Assembly: GCA_964544085.1 (NCBI GenBank)
Contig: CAZIZT010000002.1
Coordinates: forward strand, 1 to 64,000
Reading direction: 5' to 3'
DNA from: CAZIZT01 sp964544085
GTDB lineage: Bacteria; Campylobacterota_A; Desulfurellia; Desulfurellales; Hippeaceae
DNA length: 64,000 nt
Made by a program: the position numbers and the translations under genes. Of this stretch, positions 53,128 to 60,651 are shown one piece after another (the first letter of the stretch is position 1; each line of letters opens with the position of its first letter). A model generated the notes under the pieces. The model had not been told where the DNA came from. It saw nothing but the letters and a program-made list of their open reading frames with translations, and did not search any database.

Positions 53128-53200
53128 TGGGCGCAGCAGGACTTGAACCTACGACCCCCTGCTTGTAAGGCAGGTGCTCTTCCAGCTGAGCTATGCGCCC
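53128..53200 (-). tRNA. tRNA-Val (TAC)
   Basis: Acceptor GGGCGCA/TGCGCCC, anticodon loop CTTACAA (anticodon TAC), T-loop GTTCAAGTC. The 3' end reads ACCG rather than ACCA, so the CCA is not fully encoded and must be added. Confidence 0.95.
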
Positions 53201-53217
53201 CGAGCCGGTCAAGGCTG

Positions 53218-53499
53218 CTATTTCTTCTGGTTGGCCTTCTCTTTGAAGACCTTACCGCACTTGAAGCTTGGAAGTTTAAATTCAGCTATGGTGAGTTTCT
53301 CACCCGTCCTGGGGTTCCTACCAACGCGTGCAGACCTTTTACTAATATAAAAGGTACCAAATCCGGCAAATCCGACCTTTTCACCCCTGGAGACGGCTTC
53401 CATGATCTCTTCTATTGCTGCGTCGAGTACCTTTTTGGTGTCGGTTTTTGTCATCCCAACCTTTTTGGCTATTCTTTCGATAAACTCAGCCTTTGTCAT
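53218..53499 (-). CDS. HU family DNA-binding protein
   Basis: A 93-residue HU/IHF-fold protein: MTKAEFIERIAKKVGMTKTD, the turn FGTFYISKRSARVGRNPRTG (DNA-binding arm) and a C-terminal helix KVFKEKAN. It bends and compacts DNA as a dimer. The ATG at 53499 is chosen because GGAGGT lies 6 nt before it; a second ATG 6 nt upstream abuts that site. It lies between tRNA-Glu and tRNA-Val in the same orientation, so it is probably expressed from the strong tRNA promoter. Confidence 0.93.
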   Translation of the reverse strand: MTKAEFIERIAKKVGMTKTDTKKVLDAAIEEIMEAVSRGEKVGFAGFGTFYISKRSARVGRNPRTGEKLTIAEFKLPSFKCGKVFKEKANQKK

Positions 53500-53519
53500 A
53501 ACCATACCTCCATTTTTAA

Positions 53520-53596
53520 TGGCGTCCCCAGCGGGATTTGAACCCACGTTTTCGCCGTGAAAGGGCGATGTCCTTGGCCTACTAGACGATGGGGAC
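53520..53596 (-). tRNA. tRNA-Glu (TTC)
   Basis: A 77-nt cloverleaf with acceptor GTCCCCA/TGGGGAC, anticodon loop CTTTCAC (anticodon TTC), T-loop GTTCAAATC and encoded CCA. Confidence 0.97.
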
Positions 53597-53603
53597 GCTT
53601 AAA

Positions 53604-53679
53604 TGGTGGGTCGTGCAGGAATCGAACCTGCGGCCAATAGCTTAAAAGGCTACTGCTCTACCGACTGAGCTAACGACCC
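53604..53679 (-). tRNA. tRNA-Lys (TTT)
   Basis: A 76-nt cloverleaf with acceptor GGGTCGT/ACGACCC, anticodon loop CTTTTAA (anticodon TTT), T-loop GTTCGATTC and encoded CCA. It is first of the tRNA run. Confidence 0.97.
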
Positions 53680-53697
53680 ACGAAAAAGGCAAGAGTG

Positions 53698-53726
53698 ATA
53701 ATACATATTCTTGCGGGCATTGTCAA
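53698..53726 (-). promoter_or_regulatory. strong promoter of the tRNA-HU-cinA unit
   Basis: Minus strand: perfect TTGACA (53721-53726), a 17-bp spacer, TATTAT (53698-53703). The start is expected near 53691, 12 nt before tRNA-Lys. Confidence 0.8.
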
Positions 53727-53740
53727 CAAAAAATGCACCG

Positions 53741-55111
53741 CTAAACCCTGTCGTTCAGGGTTTTCACGATAAAATTTTTAACCTCCTTGGCGCTATTGTC
53801 AAGTACTGTGAGCCTCTTTTTTTTATTTTTTAAAACAGCTATTGCTTCGGGCTCTTCTGGCTTCTTACCAATTGCCTGCTCAATAGCTTCCGGGAATTTT
53901 GCTGGATGAGCCGTGGCAAGACAGATTACATCGTCATAACCTGTCATTCTTGCAGCATAAACACCAGCGGCGGTATGAGGATCGATTATATAGCCGGTTT
54001 CATCATAAAAATCCCTGATGGTATCAAGCGTGGCACCTACACTTACCCTGTAGGATTCAAAATCCCTGTGCACACGCCTGAGGAGCTCAACAGGAAAATA
54101 CAGTTTAGCCTCTTTCGCAAACCGCTCCATTGCCCTTTTTGTCTGCACGGCATCCTCATTGTAGAGATAGTAAAGGTAGCGTTCAAAGTTGCTTGCTATT
54201 TGAATATCCATAGAGGGTGACAACGTGGGTTTGACCTCGCCAACGCTGTAGTCACCGTAATTTACAAACCTGCAAAGTATATCGTTATCGTTGGTTGCAA
54301 GTATCAACCTCTCAACAGGCAAACCCATGCGTTTAGCTACATAACCGGCAAAGATATCCCCAAAATTTCCCGTTGGCACGCTGAAATAGAGATACTCCGG
54401 TCTGGTTCTAAAGTAGGCGTAGAAGTAGTAGACTATCTGAGCAAGTATTCTTGCCCAGTTTATTGAGTTAACTGCAGCAAGTCTATACTTCTCCTTAAAA
54501 GCAAGATCACTAAATAGAGTTTTAACAATAGCCTGACAATCATCGAAGGTGCCTTTCACGGCTATATTGTAGACGTTTCTCTCCTCCACGGTTGTCATCT
54601 GTAGCTCCTGCACCTTACTAACACGGTTGTAAGGATGCAGAATAAAAACATTTATGTTCCTCTTACCTTTTAAGCCGTGTATAGCAGCGCTGCCGGTATC
54701 GCCACTTGTAGCACCAAGCACATTGACCGATGTATCCCTTTTCTCCAGCAGATACTCAAAGAGATTGCCAAGAAATTGCAGCGCAACATCCTTAAAAGCA
54801 AGTGTTGGGCCGTGAAACAACTCAAGCAGATACACATCGCCCATTTTCACAACTGGCGTCACTTCAGTCGTATCAAATGTAGCATAGCTCTTATTAATGA
54901 GCCTCCGAAGATCATTGTGCGGTATATCATCGATGTATAGTTTGAATATCTCAAATGCAAGATCGTTATAATCAAGATTCTTCAGCCGGTTTAAATCCAC
55001 CTGCGGGATCTCTTCCGGGAGAATTAGGCCACCATCAGTAGCCAATCCCATCAAGAAGGCATCACTGAAGCTTATACCATCTACGCCACCCCTTGTGCTT
55101 TTGTACCTCAT
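53741..55111 (-). CDS. thrC: threonine synthase
   Basis: A 456-residue PLP enzyme of fold type II. It opens MRYKSTRGGVDGISFSDAF, has LFHGPTLAFKDVALQFLGN with the PLP lysine, the phosphate-binding GATSGDTGSAAIHGL, and the later PTGNFGDIFAGY. It converts O-phosphohomoserine to threonine. The ATG at 55111 overlaps the preceding gene's stop, and a GAGGGTGG lies upstream. An open extension of 50 codons upstream is inside the neighbour. It is last of the methylmalonyl-CoA run. Confidence 0.94.
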   Translation of the reverse strand: MRYKSTRGGVDGISFSDAFLMGLATDGGLILPEEIPQVDLNRLKNLDYNDLAFEIFKLYIDDIPHNDLRRLINKSYATFDTTEVTPVVKMGDVYLLELFHGPTLAFKDVALQFLGNLFEYLLEKRDTSVNVLGATSGDTGSAAIHGLKGKRNINVFILHPYNRVSKVQELQMTTVEERNVYNIAVKGTFDDCQAIVKTLFSDLAFKEKYRLAAVNSINWARILAQIVYYFYAYFRTRPEYLYFSVPTGNFGDIFAGYVAKRMGLPVERLILATNDNDILCRFVNYGDYSVGEVKPTLSPSMDIQIASNFERYLYYLYNEDAVQTKRAMERFAKEAKLYFPVELLRRVHRDFESYRVSVGATLDTIRDFYDETGYIIDPHTAAGVYAARMTGYDDVICLATAHPAKFPEAIEQAIGKKPEEPEAIAVLKNKKKRLTVLDNSAKEVKNFIVKTLNDRV

Positions 55112-56454
55112 TTGCCCACCCTCTTTATCGCCTGATTTGCGCAAACAAGTATCGGATCCCACACAGGGGCAAACGGTGGTGAGTAGGCAAGGTCGAGTCC
55201 CTGGATGTCCCTGATAGTCATCTGAGCATAAAGTGCCGAAGCCAGAACATCCACACGCCATATAGCATCAAAGGAGCCCACCATCTGCGCACCAAGCAGT
55301 CTGCCAGAAAGCAAGTCAAATACGTAGGAAAGCGTAATGCTTCCCTGTTGTGGATAACCATGAGCCTTAGTCGGTGCCGTAATTGTAATTGATTCAGCAT
55401 CGTAGCCCTCATTTCTTGCATCCTCAAGAGAAAGTCCTGTTTTTGCAACACCAAGGGAAAAGCATTTAAATAGCGTGGTGCCAACAATACCAGCGAAAGG
55501 CTCACCGGCTGAAACCATATTTGCACCTGCCAGTCTACCGGCTTTATTTGCATTGGTTCCAAGCGGCATATAAACATTTCTATCAAGCAACCTGTGATAT
55601 ATCATTGCACAGTCGCCGCCTGCATAAACATCCTCTACGCTGGTTTTGAAATAGCGATCAACATCTATAGCGCCTTTTTGCATTACTATTGGCGAATCCT
55701 TAAGAAAATCCGTATTGGGTGTTATACCAGCTGCAATGTTTACAAAATCCGCCTCAAAATCCCCTTTGTTTGTCTTAACAATAAGTTTCTCATCGATACC
55801 AAGAACGTCCACACCTGTTATAAGCTTTACTCCGTTCTCCTCAAGGTGAGCTTTCAGGATATTCACCAGTTCCCTTTCATAACCCGGCAAGATATCGTCA
55901 AGCTTCTCAAGTATGATCACATCCATGCCGAGTCGTTTCAGATTCTCAGCAAGCTCAAGGTTGATAAAACCACCACCAATAAGCAGAGCTCTGGAAGGTT
56001 CCCTGGAATCGATATACGCCTTTATCTTGCGTGCATCATCCAGTACCTTCAACGTAAAAACGCCCTCTTTAGCCTTTATATCTATCGGCGGCACATTAGC
56101 TCTCGCACCAGTACCTATGAAAAGCTTGTCAAAAGAGATCTCATACTGGCGACCGGTTGCGTGATTCCTTACGGCTACACTCTTTGTTTTGACATCAACA
56201 CCTATAGCTTCGTTAAGGAGTCTAACATCAATGCCCCTTTTTCGCCTGAAATCCTCTGCACTCATAACCACAAGGTCATTGATATTACCTTTGTAGCCTA
56301 TGTTGTATGGCATTCCGCACGCTCCGTAGGAGACATCCTCGCCCTTTTCAAGGACAATTACCTCTGCGCTTTTCACGCGCCGTTTGACCTGACTTGCGGC
56401 ACTCATGCCAGCCGCATCACCACCAAGAACAACCACTCTAAATGCTCTATCCAT
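55108..56454 (-). CDS. CoA-disulfide reductase-like FAD/NAD(P) oxidoreductase
   Basis: A 448-residue two-dinucleotide-binding flavoprotein. It has FAD-binding VVLGGDAAGMSAA (8-20), the active-site Cys in YGACGMPYNIG (43-53), NAD(P)-binding LLIGGGFINLELAE and the second FAD motif VYAGGDCAMI. The single redox cysteine is the hallmark of CoA-disulfide reductases and NADH oxidases/polysulfide reductases (Cdr, Nox, NSR). In sulfur-dependent anaerobes this family can reduce polysulfide or CoA-persulfide. It is 2 nt after mce and overlaps thrC by 4 nt. Confidence 0.85.
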   Translation of the reverse strand: MDRAFRVVVLGGDAAGMSAASQVKRRVKSAEVIVLEKGEDVSYGACGMPYNIGYKGNINDLVVMSAEDFRRKRGIDVRLLNEAIGVDVKTKSVAVRNHATGRQYEISFDKLFIGTGARANVPPIDIKAKEGVFTLKVLDDARKIKAYIDSREPSRALLIGGGFINLELAENLKRLGMDVIILEKLDDILPGYERELVNILKAHLEENGVKLITGVDVLGIDEKLIVKTNKGDFEADFVNIAAGITPNTDFLKDSPIVMQKGAIDVDRYFKTSVEDVYAGGDCAMIYHRLLDRNVYMPLGTNANKAGRLAGANMVSAGEPFAGIVGTTLFKCFSLGVAKTGLSLEDARNEGYDAESITITAPTKAHGYPQQGSITLSYVFDLLSGRLLGAQMVGSFDAIWRVDVLASALYAQMTIRDIQGLDLAYSPPFAPVWDPILVCANQAIKRVGK

Positions 56455-56456
56455 TA

Positions 56457-56864
56457 CTACTCATTCCTCCCCCCAGATACAAGTTCTGTAAGCACAAGCG
56501 ACGACGAAGGGTGCAAAAACGCTATCAACATACCCCCAGAGCCCTCTACAGGTTTTTCGTTAATAAGTTTCACACCCATGTTTTTTAGTTTCTCAAGCTC
56601 AGCATCTATGTTATCAGTCCTGTAAGCTATATGATGGAGCCCTTCGCCCCTTTTAGCGATAAACTTCGCTATCGGGCTATCAGGATGTGTTGCCTCAAGA
56701 AATTCTATGTGGACGCCGTTTATATCGAATTTTGCTACCCTGACCTTCTGAGAGGGTACACTCTCCACACCGAGAAACTCAAGACCTAAAATGTCACGAT
56801 AAAAACCTACAACCCTATCCAGATCCTTTACAGCAACGCCAATATGATCTATGCTTTTCAACAT
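56457..56864 (-). CDS. mce: methylmalonyl-CoA epimerase
   Basis: A 135-residue glyoxalase/VOC-fold protein. It opens LKSIDHIGVAVKDLDR (His ligand), has VHIEFLEATHPDSPIAKFI, GEGLHHIAYRTDNI (second His) and the C-terminal HPSSSLVLTELV (Glu ligand). It converts (S)- to (R)-methylmalonyl-CoA, the isomer used by the mutase encoded upstream in the same run. The length is typical. Confidence 0.94.
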   Translation of the reverse strand: MLKSIDHIGVAVKDLDRVVGFYRDILGLEFLGVESVPSQKVRVAKFDINGVHIEFLEATHPDSPIAKFIAKRGEGLHHIAYRTDNIDAELEKLKNMGVKLINEKPVEGSGGMLIAFLHPSSSLVLTELVSGGRNE

Positions 56865-56885
56865 TTCAACTCCCTCTTATGCCCG

Positions 56886-57326
56886 TTAATACTCGTTTGT
56901 CTCCTTGAAGCCGCGACAGACCTCCTTTATTCTATCCTTAATCAATTTGCCATTCTCAATAATCCTTATGTGTACCTTCTGACACTTTGTATGCTGTCGT
57001 GGATTGTAGTAAGGACTGGAGATTGGCTCAGCTTCAACCCTCTGCCAACCGTTAGACGTTTTCCTCTGATACGCCACTGGCTTCTGTTCCCTGATAGCTT
57101 CATTAATGGCTTGCTGCTGTATCTGGTGAAATGCCTCACCTACCGCCGCCCCCAGAATACCGCCAATTACAGCGCCCTTCCACTTGTTCTTGCTAACACT
57201 GGCACCTATAGCGGCACCGGCAGCTGTGCCAAGCGCAATATTCTCGGACTCCGTAGCGCAGGATGTAACAAGAAAAGCCGAAACAATCAGGGCAACAAAA
57301 ATGGCAAGCACCCTTTTTGCGTACAT
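56886..57326 (-). CDS. glycine-zipper outer-membrane lipoprotein (17-kDa surface antigen-like)
   Basis: A 146-residue lipoprotein: signal MYAKRVLAIFVALIVSAFL and lipobox VTSC. It has a glycine-zipper segment GTAAGAAIGASVSKNKWKGA then VIGGILGAAVG typical of 17-kDa antigen/SlyB-like proteins, then a soluble C-terminal domain with two further cysteines (KCQ, EVCRG). The start at 57326 has AAGGAGGGTAGA directly upstream and yields the signal peptide. Its presence inside the methylmalonyl-CoA run between meaB and mce is unexpected. Confidence 0.8.
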   Translation of the reverse strand: MYAKRVLAIFVALIVSAFLVTSCATESENIALGTAAGAAIGASVSKNKWKGAVIGGILGAAVGEAFHQIQQQAINEAIREQKPVAYQRKTSNGWQRVEAEPISSPYYNPRQHTKCQKVHIRIIENGKLIKDRIKEVCRGFKETNEY

Positions 57327-57336
57327 TCTACCCTCC

Positions 57337-58320
57337 TTAACAGTCCTTCTTTTTAAAGTATTCAAGCACCTTTTCCGCAGCCAGAGAAGGTGTGGTTACC
57401 CTTCTTTCCACTGCCCTTTCCATTTCGCTATATAAACGTTTCAATTCGGGATCGGTAAACAAAATCTCCATTAAACCGTCTATAACGGTGTTTCTCATCC
57501 ACTCTTTCGATTGATTGAGCCTTTTAAGTTCAAAAGCACCGCTTTTCTTCTGGATTGCAACATACTCGTTTATCTTACGCCACAACTCATCAATGCCCCT
57601 TCCTTCATATGCACTTGCCAGTATAACCGGCGTGCGCCAACCCTGTTCAACCGGATGAAGCAAACAGAGTGCATTCTCCATCTGCTTCTTAGCCACCTGA
57701 GCCCTTTGAAGATTATCACCGTCGGCTTTATTTATCACAACAGCATGAGCAAATTCCATTACCCCGCGCTTTATGCCCTGAAGCTCATCACCGGCATTGG
57801 GAAGTAACATGAGCACAAAAAAATCCACCATCGAGGCAACTGTTACCTCTGACTGGCCAACACCTACTGTCTCAACAATTACTACGTCATAACCATTTGC
57901 TTCGCACAGGAAAATGGCTTCACGTGTTTTCCTTGCCACACCACCCAGAGCGTCTCCGGATGGAGAGGGTCTTATAAACGCATTCTCCTGACGGGAGAGT
58001 CTTTCCATTCGCGTTTTGTCTCCAAGTATCGATCCACCAGTTATTCTTGAGCTCGGATCGATAGCAAGCACAGCCACCCTGTGGCCCTTCTCTATTAAAT
58101 ACATGCCGAAAGCTTCAATGAAGGTGCTTTTGCCAACACCGGGAACGCCGCTTATACCAATTCTAACTGAATTTCCACTCTCCGGAAGCACCATCTCCAG
58201 CAATCTTGCTGCAAGCCTTCTATGCTGCGGCTTTTTGCTTTCAATAAGTGTTATAGCCTTGGCAAGCGCCCTCCTGTCGCCTTTTTTCAGTCTTTCCGCC
58301 AGTGATTCTACGGATTCCAT
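57337..58320 (-). CDS. meaB: methylmalonyl-CoA mutase-associated GTPase MeaB
   Basis: A 327-residue G3E P-loop GTPase of the MeaB/ArgK type: GISGVPGVGKSTFIEAFG (P-loop), AIDPSSRITGGSILGDKTRM (switch), IVETVGVGQSE and NKADGD (NKxD). MeaB gates cofactor loading and repair of the B12 mutase that is encoded immediately upstream with no gap. It is therefore transcribed and translated with it. Confidence 0.95.
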   Translation of the reverse strand: MESVESLAERLKKGDRRALAKAITLIESKKPQHRRLAARLLEMVLPESGNSVRIGISGVPGVGKSTFIEAFGMYLIEKGHRVAVLAIDPSSRITGGSILGDKTRMERLSRQENAFIRPSPSGDALGGVARKTREAIFLCEANGYDVVIVETVGVGQSEVTVASMVDFFVLMLLPNAGDELQGIKRGVMEFAHAVVINKADGDNLQRAQVAKKQMENALCLLHPVEQGWRTPVILASAYEGRGIDELWRKINEYVAIQKKSGAFELKRLNQSKEWMRNTVIDGLMEILFTDPELKRLYSEMERAVERRVTTPSLAAEKVLEYFKKKDC

Positions 58321-60492
58321 CTACTTATTCTGCTCCTTTAGTCGCCTCGGCGTTTTTTTCTCCTCAATAGCCCTGAGGGTTTCCATGGCTGACTCAATCA
58401 GACTGGTCCCCGGACCGAATATAGCTGCAACACCAGCTTTGTAAAGGAACTCGTAATCCTTCTTTGGTATGACACCACCGGCAAATACAACAATATCATC
58501 ATCAGCAGACAATTTCTCAAGCTCTTCGATAAGCTGTGGTATCAATGTTTTGTGGCCCGCTGCAAGCGATGATGCACCTATTGCATGGACATCGTTCTCT
58601 ACAGCCATTTTTGCCACCTCATCAGGCGTCTGAAATAGAGGACCCACATCCACATCGAAGCCCATATCCGCATAAGCTGTAGCAACAACCTTTGCACCCC
58701 TATCGTGTCCGTCCTGTCCCATCTTGGCTATGAGAATCCTCGGTCTTCGACCCTCTTTCTTTTCGAACTCTTCCACCATACGTCTGACCTTATTGAACTC
58801 CTCGCTATCCTTCAGAATGCTGCTATATGCTCCCGACACAAGCCTTATCTCTGGCTGATATCGACCGAATACCCTTTCCATGGCATACGAGATCTCTCCC
58901 AGCGTGGCTCTCAAGCGTGCCGCCTCGATGGCTACTTCCAGCAGATTACCTCCACTCTTAGCCACATCTGTAATTCTATCGAGAGCGTGCTTGACCTTTT
59001 CGTTGTCTCGTTGTGATTTTATCCTGTTCAAGCGCTCGATCTGCTTGCGCCTGACGGCCGTATTATCGATGTCGAGTACCTCGACCCTCTCATCCTCCTC
59101 TTCAGGGATAGTATACTTATTGACACCGACAATGACAAACTCTCCTTTATCTATCTGAGCCTGTCTTTTGGCTGCAGATTCCTCTATACGCATCTTGGGC
59201 ATTCCAGTTTCTATAGCCTTTGTCATGCCACCAAGCTGGTTTATCTCATCGATGATCTTTTCAGCTTCCCTTATCAGCGAGTGTGTTAACGACTCGATGT
59301 AGTAGGACCCCGCAAGTGGATCAACGGTTTTACAAATGTTGGTTTCCTCCTGCAGGATTATCTGGGTGTTTCTTGCTATCCTTGCCGAAAACTCCGTTGG
59401 TAGCGCAATGGCCTCATCAAGGGCATTCGTGTGCAGAGACTGCGTTCCACCAAGCACAGCAGCAAGTGCCTCTATCGTGGTTCTGATTATATTGTTGTAT
59501 GGCTGCTGAGCTGTCAGGCTCCATCCTGAGGTCTGGCAGTGTGTCCTCAAAGCCATCGATCTGGGATTTTTTGGATTAAACTGACTCATAAGCTTTGCCC
59601 AGAGGAAGCGAGCTGCCCGGAGCTTGGCTATCTCCATGAAGAAATTCATACCGATGCCGAAGAAGAACGAGAGTCTGGGGGCAAACGAGTCTATATCAAG
59701 ACCCCTTGCAAGTGCCGTTTTTACGTACTCAAGCCCATCAGCAAGCGTAAAGGCAAGCTCCAATACAGCGTTCGCACCAGCCTCCTGTATGTGATATCCG
59801 CTAATACTAATCGAGTTGAACTTTGGCATATGCTTGCTTGTATATTCTATGATATCTGCCACTATTCTCATGGAAGGCTGAGGTGGGTATATGTAGGTAT
59901 TTCTCACCATGAACTCTTTGAGTATATCATTCTGAATGGTACCTGAGAGCAACTCCTGCTTGACACCCTGCTCTTCTGCCGCAACGATGTAAAATGCCAT
60001 AACAGGTATAACAGCGCCATTCATGGTCATGGAAACCGAAACCTTATCCAGTGGTATGCCATCGAAGAGTATCTTCATATCCTCAACAGTATCAATTGCA
60101 ACACCAGCTTTGCCCACATCTCCTACCACTCGCGGATGGTCTGAATCATAGCCCCTGTGTGTGGCAAGGTCAAATGCCACAGAAAGACCCTGCTGCCCGG
60201 CAGCGAGTGCTTTTCTGTAAAAGGCATTGGATTCCTCTGCTGTGGAGAAGCCTGCGTACTGTCTTATGGTCCACGGTTTACCAACGTACATGGTAGCTCT
60301 GGGACCACGGATAAACGGCGGAAACCCCGGTAACGTATCAAGAAACTCCAGTTTCTCTAAGTCTTCCATTGTGTAGAGTGGTTTTATAGGGATACCTTCA
60401 GGTGACTGCCAGGTTACATCCTCAATGCTCCTGCCCTTCAGCTCTTTTGTAGCAAGTTCCCTCCATTGATCCATAGTAGGTTTCTTAAACAT
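58321..60492 (-). CDS. mcmA: methylmalonyl-CoA mutase, single chain
   Basis: A 723-residue protein with a CoA-binding TIM barrel (FIRGPRATMYVGKPWTIRQY at 60-79, then YDSDHPRVVGDVGKAG). The C-terminal B12 domain starts PRILIAKMGQDGHDRGAKV, with the adenosylcobalamin His in DGHDRG. It rearranges (R)-methylmalonyl-CoA to succinyl-CoA. Both the substrate and cobalamin domains are in one chain, as in the large subunit alone. It is not the split MutA/MutB or isobutyryl type. The ATG has GGAGGTAC upstream; its promoter is at 60522-60550. Confidence 0.95.
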   Translation of the reverse strand: MFKKPTMDQWRELATKELKGRSIEDVTWQSPEGIPIKPLYTMEDLEKLEFLDTLPGFPPFIRGPRATMYVGKPWTIRQYAGFSTAEESNAFYRKALAAGQQGLSVAFDLATHRGYDSDHPRVVGDVGKAGVAIDTVEDMKILFDGIPLDKVSVSMTMNGAVIPVMAFYIVAAEEQGVKQELLSGTIQNDILKEFMVRNTYIYPPQPSMRIVADIIEYTSKHMPKFNSISISGYHIQEAGANAVLELAFTLADGLEYVKTALARGLDIDSFAPRLSFFFGIGMNFFMEIAKLRAARFLWAKLMSQFNPKNPRSMALRTHCQTSGWSLTAQQPYNNIIRTTIEALAAVLGGTQSLHTNALDEAIALPTEFSARIARNTQIILQEETNICKTVDPLAGSYYIESLTHSLIREAEKIIDEINQLGGMTKAIETGMPKMRIEESAAKRQAQIDKGEFVIVGVNKYTIPEEEDERVEVLDIDNTAVRRKQIERLNRIKSQRDNEKVKHALDRITDVAKSGGNLLEVAIEAARLRATLGEISYAMERVFGRYQPEIRLVSGAYSSILKDSEEFNKVRRMVEEFEKKEGRRPRILIAKMGQDGHDRGAKVVATAYADMGFDVDVGPLFQTPDEVAKMAVENDVHAIGASSLAAGHKTLIPQLIEELEKLSADDDIVVFAGGVIPKKDYEFLYKAGVAAIFGPGTSLIESAMETLRAIEEKKTPRRLKEQNK

Positions 60493-60521
60493 ATGTACCT
60501 CCTGGAGATGGTTTTTGTTAA

Positions 60522-60550
60522 ATCATACTTACAATCCAAGTGGAAGTCAA
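60522..60550 (-). promoter_or_regulatory. promoter of the mcmA operon
   Basis: Minus strand: TTGACT (60545-60550), a 17-bp spacer, TATGAT (60522-60527). It lies 30 nt upstream of the ATG at 60492. Confidence 0.7.
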
Positions 60551-60587
60551 CAAAACCCCACTGTTTGTTAAGCAAATAACAATCAGA

Positions 60588-60616
60588 TTGACAACAAACC
60601 TTCATTTTTGTATTAT
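60588..60616 (+). promoter_or_regulatory. promoter of the glutamate synthase operon
   Basis: Perfect TTGACA (60588-60593), a 17-bp spacer, TATTAT (60611-60616). It lies 36 nt upstream of the GTG at 60652 and is back-to-back with the mcmA promoter, whose -35 lies 38 nt away. Confidence 0.75.
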
Positions 60617-60651
60617 GTGGCTTCCATAATGTTAGGTTTAAGGAGAGAACA

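Noticed and set aside
55594..56625. 343-codon plus-strand open frame opposite the CoA-disulfide reductase-like gene
   Set aside because: It is the antisense shadow of an established flavoprotein gene, with no ribosome-binding site and a biased composition.
60051..60296. 81-codon plus-strand open frame over mcmA
   Set aside because: Antisense shadow of a well-defined enzyme; no supporting signals.
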